From JBFWNG01 sp050251195 (GTDB lineage: Bacteria > Bdellovibrionota_B > Oligoflexia > Oligoflexales > Oligoflexaceae): DNA of 64,000 bases. Location of the stretch: NCBI GenBank assembly GCA_050251195.1, contig JBFWNG010000010.1:62001-126000 (forward strand), given 5' to 3'. The position numbers and the translations under genes are program-made. The notes below the pieces were generated by a model. The model saw only the letters and a program-made list of their open reading frames with translations. It was not told where the DNA came from and did not search any database. Positions 24,950 through 33,234 of the stretch are shown piece by piece. Every line of letters starts with the position of its first letter. Within the stretch, counting starts at the first letter, position 1.

Positions 24950-26726
24950 CCTCGTGAAGGAACGCATCATTCACCGTTCGGGACGAACCTGAAAACTTTA
25001 AGTCGCCCTTTTCCAAAATAAGAATTTCATCAGCCATCCGAGCTACAGCTAGCCGATGTGCAATCATCAGTATGCAGGCTCCACGAGCTTTTAGGTTACG
25101 AATAAACTCGCTGATCTCGCGCTCGCTTTCGGGATCCAATGCGGAAGTCCCCTCGTCGATTAGGATCACGTCATAATCGTGGTAAAGAAGCCGAGCGAAG
25201 TGAATTTTTTGTGTTTGCCCGCCGGAGAGGTCCATGCCGCCGGGGCCTACTTGCAGCGAAAACAGGTCTTTTGGCAGATTCGAACTCTCAAAGCGGAGAT
25301 CCAGCGCAACTCTTTTCACCTTTTCTGAATCAATATTTGTCTCCGGGTACGCGATATTTTCGGCGATCGAACCGGAAATAAGAGGCGGGTGTTGAGGCAT
25401 GTAACCGATGTCGCGCGAGGTGCCTTTAGCGATCTTACCTTTGTCGATCTGCACAAGATCGAGAATAGCGCTAAAGAGAGTCGACTTGCCTGCACCTGAT
25501 TTCCCCATGATGGCGTAGATCGTTCCTCTCTTAAATTTAAAACTAAAATTGCTCAAGACGGGGGCAATATTCCCTTCGTATCGAACTTCTATGTGGTCTA
25601 TTTCGAGAGCGACATTACCGTCGGTGCTAACGGCTTTCATATTGCTTTCTCTTGCCGCCTCGTCTCCGCCAAGGACGCGCAATCTGTTAAGAAGGTCGTC
25701 GATGCGAGCTTGTGAAACCTTCCCTTCCTTGTTGGCGTTATAATAACGCGCAAGTTTCGCACACGATTGCAAGAGCAAGCCGACATTGGCGAAAAAGGAG
25801 AGCTGGACGCTGCCAGGTGTGTCCCCATTATGCACGGCGCGCAGCGCAAGAAAAAGGACGCCGACCATTGCCACCGAACCTATGAGCTCAAGCAAAGGCG
25901 CCGTCTTAGCTTTGGCGCGACTCGTACGCACAAACTTCTCAAACAGAACATTATTCAAGCTTGCCATATTTTCGGCTTCGATTGTTTCCGTTTGCAGATG
26001 TTTGATCGTTTCAATCCCTAATAGTCGTTGTTGCAGCCACTCCGTGAGGAGTGAATACTGTTCCATTGCCTTCGTTCGTCGTTTCTTGATCGACTTACCA
26101 AGCCGCGCGATTAAGGCACCAGCGGGCAAGATGATTAGGAAAAAAGCGGCGCTCAACTTGGGCGAAAGAATGACAAGCACAACCAGCGTGCTAAATACAA
26201 TGAAACATTCGCGAGGAAAGCCCCCCCAAAAATGAATGACAAACTCTCGAAAGTAGCGAACGTCCGTAGTGAGAACGCTCGAAAAATTCTCGTCAACGGG
26301 TCGGCAAGCACTCGGCTTGCTCGAAGGCTTTCGGGCGAGGTATCGATTAAAAATCTCGGATCGAATATCACGAGCCATAAGCTCGCTCGTTTTTTCCCAG
26401 ATTGCCCATTGCCAGGTAGAAAGGACCAACCGAACAGTCGCCAAGCCCAGCACGAGCTTCGGCACGAGGTCAATAAAGATGGCGCGCGGCAACGTGTCGC
26501 TGCCCCATAACCGAGAAGCCGCGTCACCGAGGTGGGGGCCGAACAAGGAATTAAAGGATACGACATCAGCTTTCTGAGTCATGAGATAAAACGTAGGCCC
26601 AACCAAAGCAAAAAGAGTTGCCGATACGGCGCCAAGAATAACGACCATGACTGTCGCTACTACCAGACTCGAAGCGTAGGGAATTAGGAACTGATAAAGC
26701 CCCTTGCTATGTTTTGCTTGGGTCAT
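24921..26726 (-). CDS. MsbA-like ABC exporter (lipid/LPS flippase type)
   Basis: 601 residues from the internal ATG; the frame is open a further 29 codons. A six-helix membrane domain (residues about 1-300) is fused to a nucleotide-binding domain with Walker A GKSGAGKS, signature DLSGGQ, Walker B VILIDEGTSALD and H-loop IAHRLA. This half-transporter layout is that of MsbA, which flips lipid A. Specificity cannot be read from sequence, but neighbouring hldE supports an LPS role. The gene overlaps the upstream dCTPase-like gene by 20 bases. Confidence 0.85.
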   Translation of the reverse strand: MTQAKHSKGLYQFLIPYASSLVVATVMVVILGAVSATLFALVGPTFYLMTQKADVVSFNSLFGPHLGDAASRLWGSDTLPRAIFIDLVPKLVLGLATVRLVLSTWQWAIWEKTSELMARDIRSEIFNRYLARKPSSKPSACRPVDENFSSVLTTDVRYFREFVIHFWGGFPRECFIVFSTLVVLVILSPKLSAAFFLIILPAGALIARLGKSIKKRRTKAMEQYSLLTEWLQQRLLGIETIKHLQTETIEAENMASLNNVLFEKFVRTSRAKAKTAPLLELIGSVAMVGVLFLALRAVHNGDTPGSVQLSFFANVGLLLQSCAKLARYYNANKEGKVSQARIDDLLNRLRVLGGDEAARESNMKAVSTDGNVALEIDHIEVRYEGNIAPVLSNFSFKFKRGTIYAIMGKSGAGKSTLFSAILDLVQIDKGKIAKGTSRDIGYMPQHPPLISGSIAENIAYPETNIDSEKVKRVALDLRFESSNLPKDLFSLQVGPGGMDLSGGQTQKIHFARLLYHDYDVILIDEGTSALDPESEREISEFIRNLKARGACILMIAHRLAVARMADEILILEKGDLKFSGSSRTVNDAFLHEAISADALSQ

Positions 26727-27093
26727 ATTCCGTGTATTTTTCCGATTTTCCTTTGCAAAGGTCGACGGGGTATTTCTTCTCGTTCTTAGCCCATTTCTGC
26801 CAGACCGCGTCATTTAGGCCGATATTTAACACGTCCGCGATGCGGACAAGATAGAAGAGGACGTCGGCAATCTCGTCGCTAACGGCGGCTTTCACCTCAG
26901 GATTTTCCGTAACGCTCCTGCTCTCCTCGCCGTCAATCCATTGAAATATCTCAAGAAGTTCGGAGCATTCGCGGGACAGCGCCATAACCAAGTTCTTGGG
27001 GGTATGGAATTTCTCCCAATCCCGTTCAGCCACAAAGCGCCGCTGGCGCGCGATGACCTGTTCCAAATCAAGGCTTTTCCCGGGTTTGTCCAT
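26707..27093 (-). CDS. dCTPase-like nucleotide pyrophosphohydrolase (MazG superfamily)
   Basis: 128 residues. The metal-binding pattern ECSELLEIFQW and DEIADVLFYLV is that of the DCTPP1/RS21-C6 branch of all-alpha NTP pyrophosphatases, which hydrolyse dCTP and modified dNTPs. The length fits the family. It probably shares a transcript with the ABC exporter, which starts within it. Confidence 0.87.
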   Translation of the reverse strand: MDKPGKSLDLEQVIARQRRFVAERDWEKFHTPKNLVMALSRECSELLEIFQWIDGEESRSVTENPEVKAAVSDEIADVLFYLVRIADVLNIGLNDAVWQKWAKNEKKYPVDLCKGKSEKYTEYDPSKT

Positions 27094-27181
27094 TCATTCT
27101 CCTGAAAGAAATGTAACATACACCGAAGGTATGACTCTTGCAAAAAGTTCCTTTAGAAATTCGTTAGTAACGGATGTTTAG

Positions 27182-27210
27182 TTGAAAATGCCGTTAAAAA
27201 AGCTTATATA
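27182..27210 (+). promoter_or_regulatory. Sigma-70-type promoter of the phosphodiesterase gene
   Basis: TTGAAA and TATATA are separated by 17 bases, followed by an AT-rich leader of about 30 bases to the ATG at 27248. Confidence 0.55.
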
Positions 27211-27247
27211 AATTGCACATTTTTTAATCATTTTTATGAGGGATCTC

Positions 27248-28987
27248 ATGAGAACTAGAAGGTATGTTTCAAGCGCTCTAGGGGTATTATTGCTTGTCTT
27301 AAGCTCGGCGGTGTTTGGAAAAGGATACTACGTTTCCGTGGACGCACTGAATCCGGCCTACGTTCGGGCTCTCATCGACGCCGGTCTCCTCAATGCACCG
27401 CATGGTTTCAAGTGGGTGGTTGAAAATGCGGACGGGTACAAAGCTTGGCCCGCTGAGATTACCTTAACAGCTCCCAGTCATCTTTCAACAATAACATGCT
27501 CTCCTCCAAGCAAGCACGGAGTCGTAGCTAACGCCTTTCTTAAGGACGGCGTCAAAGTAAGCGGTTTTGCAACCACGCCTTCGACGGAAACGTTTTTCGA
27601 AGCCGCAAAACGCCAAGGTCTCAAAGTTTCATCAGTGGCTTATGTCGGTATAGACGGCAACGGTCCGCGACGAAGCGCAGACTATGGCGTCAGCTATCCC
27701 GATGCTCAATTTGTCGCCCCAAATAAAACAATTAATTTGGAATTCGCCAATCAGCGCGAAACAACAAAAGTGGAAACACTCCACCTCATACTCAACCCTA
27801 AAACGAGCGAAAGCAGAGATGTCGTCCTCCAAGTAAGAACTCTCGAAAACTCAAGTCTCGAAATCACCATCGACGAAGACGACAATAATGAAAACGGCTA
27901 CCTCGCCCAAACCAAGGTGGAAGTAGAAGGCCTGAGCAAGCCTGTTCCTCTTTACTTCATCGAAAAAGACAGCTCATCCGCGCTTGTCGGTTTCAAACGC
28001 CGAGTTGATTTAACCTTCAAGAACACGCCAAACAAAGTGGTCGTCTACGTAGGAGGAAGCTCATACAATAACGCTCATCCTGCAAGTCTACGAGAACTCC
28101 TCGACAAGAAAAACATTGTATGGCCGAGCGAATTCTCGTTCGCCGACGAACCGTCTCTTCATGTTGAGCAGACTGGTTACTACAACACTTTCCTCGCGGA
28201 AGCGGCAGAAGTCATTCAAGAGAATGAAGATACCGATGCAGATTTTTTCTATCAATCAGTCGTCGATAGTACGGCGCACTCCTATGAGGGTCTTCTTCCC
28301 AGACCGTTCGACCCGAAGAATACTGATCCTATTACTTTGGCCTACATCAAGGCTTATCAAATCGTGGATCAAAATCTGAGCAAATTCCTTGCTCGCGCAA
28401 AAGCGGACGACGTGGTTTTTGTTCTCGGTGACCATGGCATGGAACCGATCACAAAAATGGTAAACGTGGCGCGCGCTGTCGACAACAACGTTGACGCCGT
28501 TCCGTTGCGAGATGTCAAACTCATGGCAAGTGGAACGCTCATCCTTCTGTATCCGCTGTCGAATTCACAAGGAGATGTAGATCGTGCCGAGAGATACGGC
28601 TGGCAACTTCAAAAAGCCTTACGTAACCTCCAGTTCGAAGGCAAACCAGTTCTGGGTCAATGGTATTTCAAGAACGGATATAAAAGACCCTGGCCATTCC
28701 ACGACGCCGTTTGGGCATTCACCGGCGCTGAAAAGTTTTGGTTGGTTAGCCGCGAGAACGAGCAAGAGATCTTCTTGCGTCCCGACGCCACCGGCATGCA
28801 CGGCCACTCTACCAACGTGCCGTCCATGGCAACAGGTGCTTTCCTCAAATATCCAGGCGCAAATCTAACAAGCGACAAACCTTATATGACAGCAGAGATC
28901 AGCTTGCTTGACGTTATTCCTACGTTCAGCTCGCTTATGAAGATTTCTCCGCCGAAAAATTGTACGGGACGGTCACTGGTCGACTAA
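27248..28987 (+). CDS. Secreted type I phosphodiesterase / nucleotide pyrophosphatase
   Basis: 579 residues with a signal peptide (ALGVLLLVLSSAVFG). It belongs to the alkaline-phosphatase superfamily. Visible motifs are the nucleophile region ITLTAPSHLSTITC with SKHGVVAN, VVDSTAHSY, VLGDHGM and GMHGHSTN, which supply the Asp/His ligands of a two-metal site. An insertion of about 130 residues (190-320) is beta-rich. Family members cleave phosphodiester bonds of nucleotides or lipids; the substrate is unknown. The ATG at 27248 has GAGGGA upstream. A bidirectional terminator follows. Confidence 0.87.
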   Translation: MRTRRYVSSALGVLLLVLSSAVFGKGYYVSVDALNPAYVRALIDAGLLNAPHGFKWVVENADGYKAWPAEITLTAPSHLSTITCSPPSKHGVVANAFLKDGVKVSGFATTPSTETFFEAAKRQGLKVSSVAYVGIDGNGPRRSADYGVSYPDAQFVAPNKTINLEFANQRETTKVETLHLILNPKTSESRDVVLQVRTLENSSLEITIDEDDNNENGYLAQTKVEVEGLSKPVPLYFIEKDSSSALVGFKRRVDLTFKNTPNKVVVYVGGSSYNNAHPASLRELLDKKNIVWPSEFSFADEPSLHVEQTGYYNTFLAEAAEVIQENEDTDADFFYQSVVDSTAHSYEGLLPRPFDPKNTDPITLAYIKAYQIVDQNLSKFLARAKADDVVFVLGDHGMEPITKMVNVARAVDNNVDAVPLRDVKLMASGTLILLYPLSNSQGDVDRAERYGWQLQKALRNLQFEGKPVLGQWYFKNGYKRPWPFHDAVWAFTGAEKFWLVSRENEQEIFLRPDATGMHGHSTNVPSMATGAFLKYPGANLTSDKPYMTAEISLLDVIPTFSSLMKISPPKNCTGRSLVD

Positions 28988-28991
28988 AATC

Positions 28992-29028
28992 AAAAATGCC
29001 CGACGAGCGAACCCGTCGGGCATTTTTT
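28992..29028. terminator. Bidirectional intrinsic terminator
   Basis: ATGCCCGACG (28996-29005) pairs perfectly with CGTCGGGCAT (29014-29023). An A tract precedes and a T tract follows, so it can stop both the phosphodiesterase and the convergent clpP transcript. Confidence 0.92.
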
Positions 29029-29039
29029 CTTCCTGTAAA

Positions 29040-29630
29040 TCACTTAATCTTAAGATCAGAAGCTGTTTCAATAATCTTCGTAATAAGTCCGTACTCCAAT
29101 GCTTCGTTAGAAGTCATCCAGTAATCCCGCGTTGCATCCTCTTCGACTTTTTCGATCGGCTGCTTGCATTCTTCCGCCAAAAGTCTGTTGATTCGCGCGC
29201 GCGTTTTCAAGATCTCCTTCGCTGTTATTTCGAGATCGGAGGCCTGGCCCTGAACATACCCGCCGATAAGCGGCTGGTGGATCATGAAACGGGCGTTTGG
29301 CATGCCGTATCGGTGCTCTTTCTTCGCTGCGAGATTGATCACCGTGGCGATACTCGCACAAAGTCCGGTGTTGATAATGTGAACATCAGACTCAATGAAC
29401 CGAATCATGTCGAAAATCGCGAAACCGCTATTTACTTCACCGCCCGGGCTATTCATAAAGAGACGAATAGGATTTTGATTCTCGGCGTCGAGAAGAAGAA
29501 GAGTATTGATAACGGATTTTGCAACCTTGGCGTTGATCGCTTCTGAAATGAACAGAATTCGTTTTTCCAAAAGCTTGGATTCACTAAACTTGCTTTCTGG
29601 TTTGTCTGACTCTGCTGAAAACTTTTCCAT
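29040..29630 (-). CDS. clpP: ClpP-family serine protease subunit, divergent N-terminus
   Basis: 196 residues from an ATG with AAGGTGG five bases upstream. The Ser-His-Asp triad is intact (Ser93 in GLCASIATV, His118 in MIHQP, Asp169 in TRDYW), and NSPGGEVNSG supplies the oxyanion glycines. The conserved ClpP N-terminus that forms the axial loops (VPMVIEQ... GER) is replaced by a short Ser/Glu/Lys-rich segment. The active-site loop reads GLCAS instead of GQAAS, and IGG has an extra residue. No clpX or tig is adjacent. It is therefore probably a second, specialised ClpP rather than the main housekeeping subunit. Confidence 0.87.
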   Translation of the reverse strand: MEKFSAESDKPESKFSESKLLEKRILFISEAINAKVAKSVINTLLLLDAENQNPIRLFMNSPGGEVNSGFAIFDMIRFIESDVHIINTGLCASIATVINLAAKKEHRYGMPNARFMIHQPLIGGYVQGQASDLEITAKEILKTRARINRLLAEECKQPIEKVEEDATRDYWMTSNEALEYGLITKIIETASDLKIK

Positions 29631-29747
29631 GGTTACCACCTTTAATGTGTCCGCTCGTTTCAATTAATTAGTCTATTTTTTTTGATGAACGTTGTAAATC
29701 TTAAATCGGACGCTTAAACGTCGGTCTTTAGCTCTTTCATGAAAACT

Positions 29748-32162
29748 TTAAGAAAGAGAAGCGGGATCCACGTCAATTCGAGTTTTGATGTTGGAAGGCA
29801 GCGTTTTTAGGCAGCTTATGACGATTTTTGCGACTTTCCTTAAATTACCGATTTTGTCCGAAAACAAAATCAAAACGCGACGGTGATATCCTCGCAGCAC
29901 TTCGACGCCGGGGATAGCTGGTCCGAGGACTCGGACGGACGCAAACGCATCAGGGTGGTCGATTTTAAGCTGAACCAAAAATTTCTCGAGTTCGCGACAA
30001 ACCGGCCCTAGAAGCTCTGGTTTTTTGGTCATAAGCTCAAAGGCCACGCATTTGGAAAAAGGCGGATACTCCATGTTTTTTCGGAACGCCAATTCATTTT
30101 GGGCGAAGGTCAAAAAATTCTGCTGTGTGCCCGCCATTACAATGGGATGATCCGGTCGCTTCGTCTGGATCATCACCTTACCCTCGAGCTCAGCTCTACC
30201 AGAACGACCCGCAGCCTGTACGATCAACTGAAACGTACGTTCGCCGGCTCTAAAGTCAGGAAGGTTGAGAATCTCGTCCGCCTCTAAAATCACCGTCAGC
30301 GTCACCTTGGGAAAGTCATGGCCCTTAGCGAGCATTTGCGTGCCCACCAGGATATCGATTTTTTGATTTCGAAAATCGCTCAGAATACGGTACAGCTCTT
30401 CTCGATTCTGCATAGAGTCACTGTCGACCCGTTGAATACGGGCATCAGGGAAAACCGAATTTAAAAAACTATGCGCCTGCTGGCTTCCGTAGCCGACTGT
30501 TACAAACCGATCGTTGGGGTTCTCCTTGAGGATCTTCGCTGTGGAAGTCTGATAATTGCAGTAATGACAGCGAAGAAGCGAACTGTTGTGGTGCACGGTG
30601 AGGCTAATAGTACAGCTCGGACAGACAACAGCCTTCTTGGTGGCCAGCGAAAACAAATAGTAAGCAAAACCGCGTCGATTCACGATAACGATGGATTGTT
30701 GTTTTTTGTCGAGATTAGCCCGTATTTCGTCCAGGATTGCCTGATCAATGGGAAGCTCAACCGCTTCCGCGCTCGCAGATTTTTCGCCCAGCCGTACCAT
30801 ACTGACAGGCTTGGTCGCATTGACGCCGACGATTTCGACTTTGGGCAAACCCTGACCCGTAGCTCTTTGTTTGAGAACGGCAAGTTTGTACTTATTATGG
30901 AGAGCATTGAAGTACGACTCTAGTGACGGAGTTGCGCTTCCCAGAACGACGGCAGCTCCGTCGAGCTTTCCCCTGAGAATAGCGATATCGCGACCGTGAT
31001 AGCAAAGTCCCGACGTCTGCTTGTAGCTGGAGTCGTGCTCTTCGTCGACAATGACGAGTTTGAGATTCTGAAACGGTCCAAAGACCGCTGAACGCGGGCC
31101 GATTAGAATCTGCGCTTCGTTGTTGCGGATTCTGTCGAACTGTTCCCACCTTTGCGCCGGTGTGAGCTGGGAGTGCACAACAGCCACGGTATCTGGAAAC
31201 CTTCTGCGAAAAACGTCGGTCATCTGCGGCGTCAACGAAATTTCAGGAACAAGCATGAGCATCTGGGGAAGTGCGCCGCCGGCTTGGGCCTCCGCAAATA
31301 CCTTCTTAATTGCTTGAAGATAAACCTCCGTCTTGCCGGATCCGGTCAATCCAAAAAGGAGGACCGGTTGCAGGTCTTTGAGAGATTCTTCAATAAGCGC
31401 CAGCGCACCTTCCTGTTCGGACGTAAGCCTAACCGTGGAAGCGTTTTGCTTCACTTCGTTAAGAAGTGCGTCGCGAGCGGCTCCAGGGGCGCGCACCGCC
31501 AAATCCTTTTGAACTGTTCGACAGATAAGGCCAGCTTCTAACAATGATTCGAGAGTTTTCCCAGGCGCATTCGCGTCTGAGGCTTCCAGGCTCTTTATCC
31601 GCTTTTTTGCCGTCAACTCAGAAACAGCTCCTTTCGGAAACAATGCGGTAAGCAAACCACGGAACGGCGACTCGCTATCTTCTCGTACTGCGCGACCTTT
31701 TTCCGTTAGAGCGATAGTTGTTTTCTTCTTCTTTTGCAGACTCCCGGGAAGCATGGTCGCAAAAACTTCCCCGATGGGGTGGAAATAATAATCCGCCATC
31801 CACTGAGCGATTTTAATCATCGTGCCGCTGAAAACCGGCTCTTTATCTACGATAGAAAGAACTGGCTTGAGTTTGACCTTTTTACTGGACGTTCCGATCA
31901 TCGCACCTTGGGAGGGTGAGCTTCCCAGCACAACTCCGACAGTCTTGCGCCTTCCCAACTCCACCATGACGCGCGCGCCGGCACCAATTGGCAGGTCCGA
32001 AACGTACGTCAAAACCTGATCGATCGGGGCCTTTACGGCGACCTGAACCTCGAAAAATTCGCCACTGGCGGCGACTTCCAAGCCGTCGAGAGATGTAACA
32101 CCCTGATTTGACGAGAGATTTTTCACTGGCTGTTCGTATTTATTTCTTGATTCTTGTTGCAC
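29748..32162 (-). CDS. priA: Primosomal protein N' (PriA helicase) with one zinc site missing
   Basis: 804 residues. PriA reloads the replicative helicase at stalled forks. The N-terminal DNA-binding domain (from about residue 37), Walker A GLTGSGKT, DEEHD, LGSATPSLES and the C-terminal helicase motifs (GTQMLAKGHDFP, AAGRSGR) are all present. In the zinc region only CPSC (30612-30623) and CHYC (30558-30569) remain; the outer pair of CxxC motifs found in E. coli PriA is replaced by FSLATKK and NPNDRF. The start is GTG, weakly supported by a ribosome site, and overlaps the rpsR promoter. Confidence 0.94.
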   Translation of the reverse strand: MQQESRNKYEQPVKNLSSNQGVTSLDGLEVAASGEFFEVQVAVKAPIDQVLTYVSDLPIGAGARVMVELGRRKTVGVVLGSSPSQGAMIGTSSKKVKLKPVLSIVDKEPVFSGTMIKIAQWMADYYFHPIGEVFATMLPGSLQKKKKTTIALTEKGRAVREDSESPFRGLLTALFPKGAVSELTAKKRIKSLEASDANAPGKTLESLLEAGLICRTVQKDLAVRAPGAARDALLNEVKQNASTVRLTSEQEGALALIEESLKDLQPVLLFGLTGSGKTEVYLQAIKKVFAEAQAGGALPQMLMLVPEISLTPQMTDVFRRRFPDTVAVVHSQLTPAQRWEQFDRIRNNEAQILIGPRSAVFGPFQNLKLVIVDEEHDSSYKQTSGLCYHGRDIAILRGKLDGAAVVLGSATPSLESYFNALHNKYKLAVLKQRATGQGLPKVEIVGVNATKPVSMVRLGEKSASAEAVELPIDQAILDEIRANLDKKQQSIVIVNRRGFAYYLFSLATKKAVVCPSCTISLTVHHNSSLLRCHYCNYQTSTAKILKENPNDRFVTVGYGSQQAHSFLNSVFPDARIQRVDSDSMQNREELYRILSDFRNQKIDILVGTQMLAKGHDFPKVTLTVILEADEILNLPDFRAGERTFQLIVQAAGRSGRAELEGKVMIQTKRPDHPIVMAGTQQNFLTFAQNELAFRKNMEYPPFSKCVAFELMTKKPELLGPVCRELEKFLVQLKIDHPDAFASVRVLGPAIPGVEVLRGYHRRVLILFSDKIGNLRKVAKIVISCLKTLPSNIKTRIDVDPASLS

Positions 32163-32175
32163 TTTGTTTTATTCT
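32147..32175 (+). promoter_or_regulatory. Sigma-70-type promoter of rpsR-rpmB
   Basis: TTGATT and TATTCT are spaced by 17 bases, starting transcription about 25 bases before rpsR. The -35 region lies within the 5' end of the divergent priA gene. Confidence 0.5.
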
Positions 32176-32208
32176 CGAAAACCGTTTTGATCCTGGAGAA
32201 AGACTTAT

Positions 32209-32592
32209 ATGACCACAAGCAAAAGAAAACGCAAAGTGATGTTTCGTCGCAAACGAAACCTAGACCCGAATGTCGACATAGATTACAAAAACCCGGATAA
32301 CCTCCGTCGTTTTATAACAGATCGCGGCAAAATCATCCCAAGAAGAATATCTGGCGCTACAGCAAAGCAACAGCGACTTATCTGCACAGCAGTAAAAAGA
32401 GCTCGTTACCTTGCATTGCTTCCTTTCTCCTTGGCACACCGTTCTGAAAGAAACTTTGCGACAGAGATGTCTCAAATCGCTTCTTCTTCCATGGGCGTCA
32501 ACAGAGCAGCCCTTATGAAGAGAGAACAAAGAGCGGGCATGGGACAAGGTGGCAAACCTTACGGCAACAACTCTTCTGACTTTGAGGAATAA
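32209..32592 (+). CDS. rpsR: 30S ribosomal protein S18 with C-terminal extension
   Basis: 127 residues; bacterial S18 is usually 75-90. The core (DIDYKNPDNLRRFITDRGKI, GATAKQQR, KRARYLALLPF) is standard. About 48 extra residues follow, ending in an acidic Asp-Phe-Glu-Glu tail. No CxxC is present, so it is a zinc-free form. Linkage to rpmB rather than rpsF/rplI is unusual. Confidence 0.96.
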   Translation: MTTSKRKRKVMFRRKRNLDPNVDIDYKNPDNLRRFITDRGKIIPRRISGATAKQQRLICTAVKRARYLALLPFSLAHRSERNFATEMSQIASSSMGVNRAALMKREQRAGMGQGGKPYGNNSSDFEE

Positions 32593-32597
32593 CCACT

Positions 32598-32828
32598 ATG
32601 AGCAGAAAATGCGAATTAACAGGTGTTGGACCACAAGTTGGTCACAGAGTTTCTCACTCCAACATCAAGTCTAAGCACCGGTTCTTACCAAACCTCAAGA
32701 AGAGACGTTTCTGGTCAGAAGGTCTTAAGCGTTTTGTGACTCTTAAAGTCAGCGTCGCGAGTATCCGCACGATCGACAAAATCGGACTAGACAATTTTGC
32801 AAAAAAACAAGGTGTTAAATTAAAATAA
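32598..32828 (+). CDS. rpmB: 50S ribosomal protein L28
   Basis: 76 residues, full length. The pattern MSRKCELTG, SHSNIKSKHRFLPNL and RRFWSEGLKRFVTLKVS is that of L28. Only one cysteine occurs, so this is the zinc-independent form. It starts 5 bases after rpsR. Confidence 0.97.
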   Translation: MSRKCELTGVGPQVGHRVSHSNIKSKHRFLPNLKKRRFWSEGLKRFVTLKVSVASIRTIDKIGLDNFAKKQGVKLK

Positions 32829-32840
32829 GGGTTTTGCTAT

Positions 32841-32948
32841 ATGGGTCGTGGAGATAACAGAAAATCAATGAAAATGCGCCGACGCAAGGCTTGGAGAAAA
32901 CTCAAAGCTAGAGTGCGAGCTAAAATCGAAGGCGGCAAAAAGAAATAA
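32841..32948 (+). CDS. 35-residue highly basic protein, bTHX-like N-terminus
   Basis: The 35-codon frame begins MGRGDNRKSMKMRRRKAW and ends in GGKKK; more than 40 percent of residues are Arg or Lys. It lies 12 bases after rpmB, has AAGG upstream and is followed at once by an intrinsic terminator, so it is the last gene of the ribosomal operon. The MGRGD opening resembles bTHX of Thermus, a small 30S protein (MGKGD...). A ribosome-associated role is inferred; homology to bTHX is not established. Confidence 0.7.
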   Translation: MGRGDNRKSMKMRRRKAWRKLKARVRAKIEGGKKK

Positions 32949-32972
32949 GTCTTCTCTGAATAGAGAATTCAC

Positions 32973-33007
32973 AAACGCATCGTTCCAAAAGCACGATGCG
33001 TTTTTTC
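32973..33007 (+). terminator. Intrinsic terminator of the rpsR-rpmB operon
   Basis: AAACGCATCGT (32973-32983) pairs with ACGATGCGTTT (32993-33003) around a 9-base loop and is followed by TTTT. Confidence 0.92.
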
Positions 33008-33234
33008 TTATCATTCGCAGAAATCTGACGCGTTATCCCATTTGGAGAGTAGCGCTTCAGTAATTTTTCGGTAATAACGCAAAATTCCATCCCAAGGATC
33101 CCACAGTCCGTCGATTAACTTCTCATAATGACAGGTATATCCTTGCGCCCAAAATAATCAGAAAAAGAATTACATTTTTTCCTTCAATATACCGATAGTT
33201 AGAGTTGAATTAATTTATCATTTAGAGGATTGCC

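Noticed and set aside
33030..33080. GCGTTAT...ATAACGC inverted repeat upstream of the OmpA-like gene
   Set aside because: Arms of 7 bp with a 37-base loop can arise by chance and no other sign of an RNA gene or riboswitch was seen.
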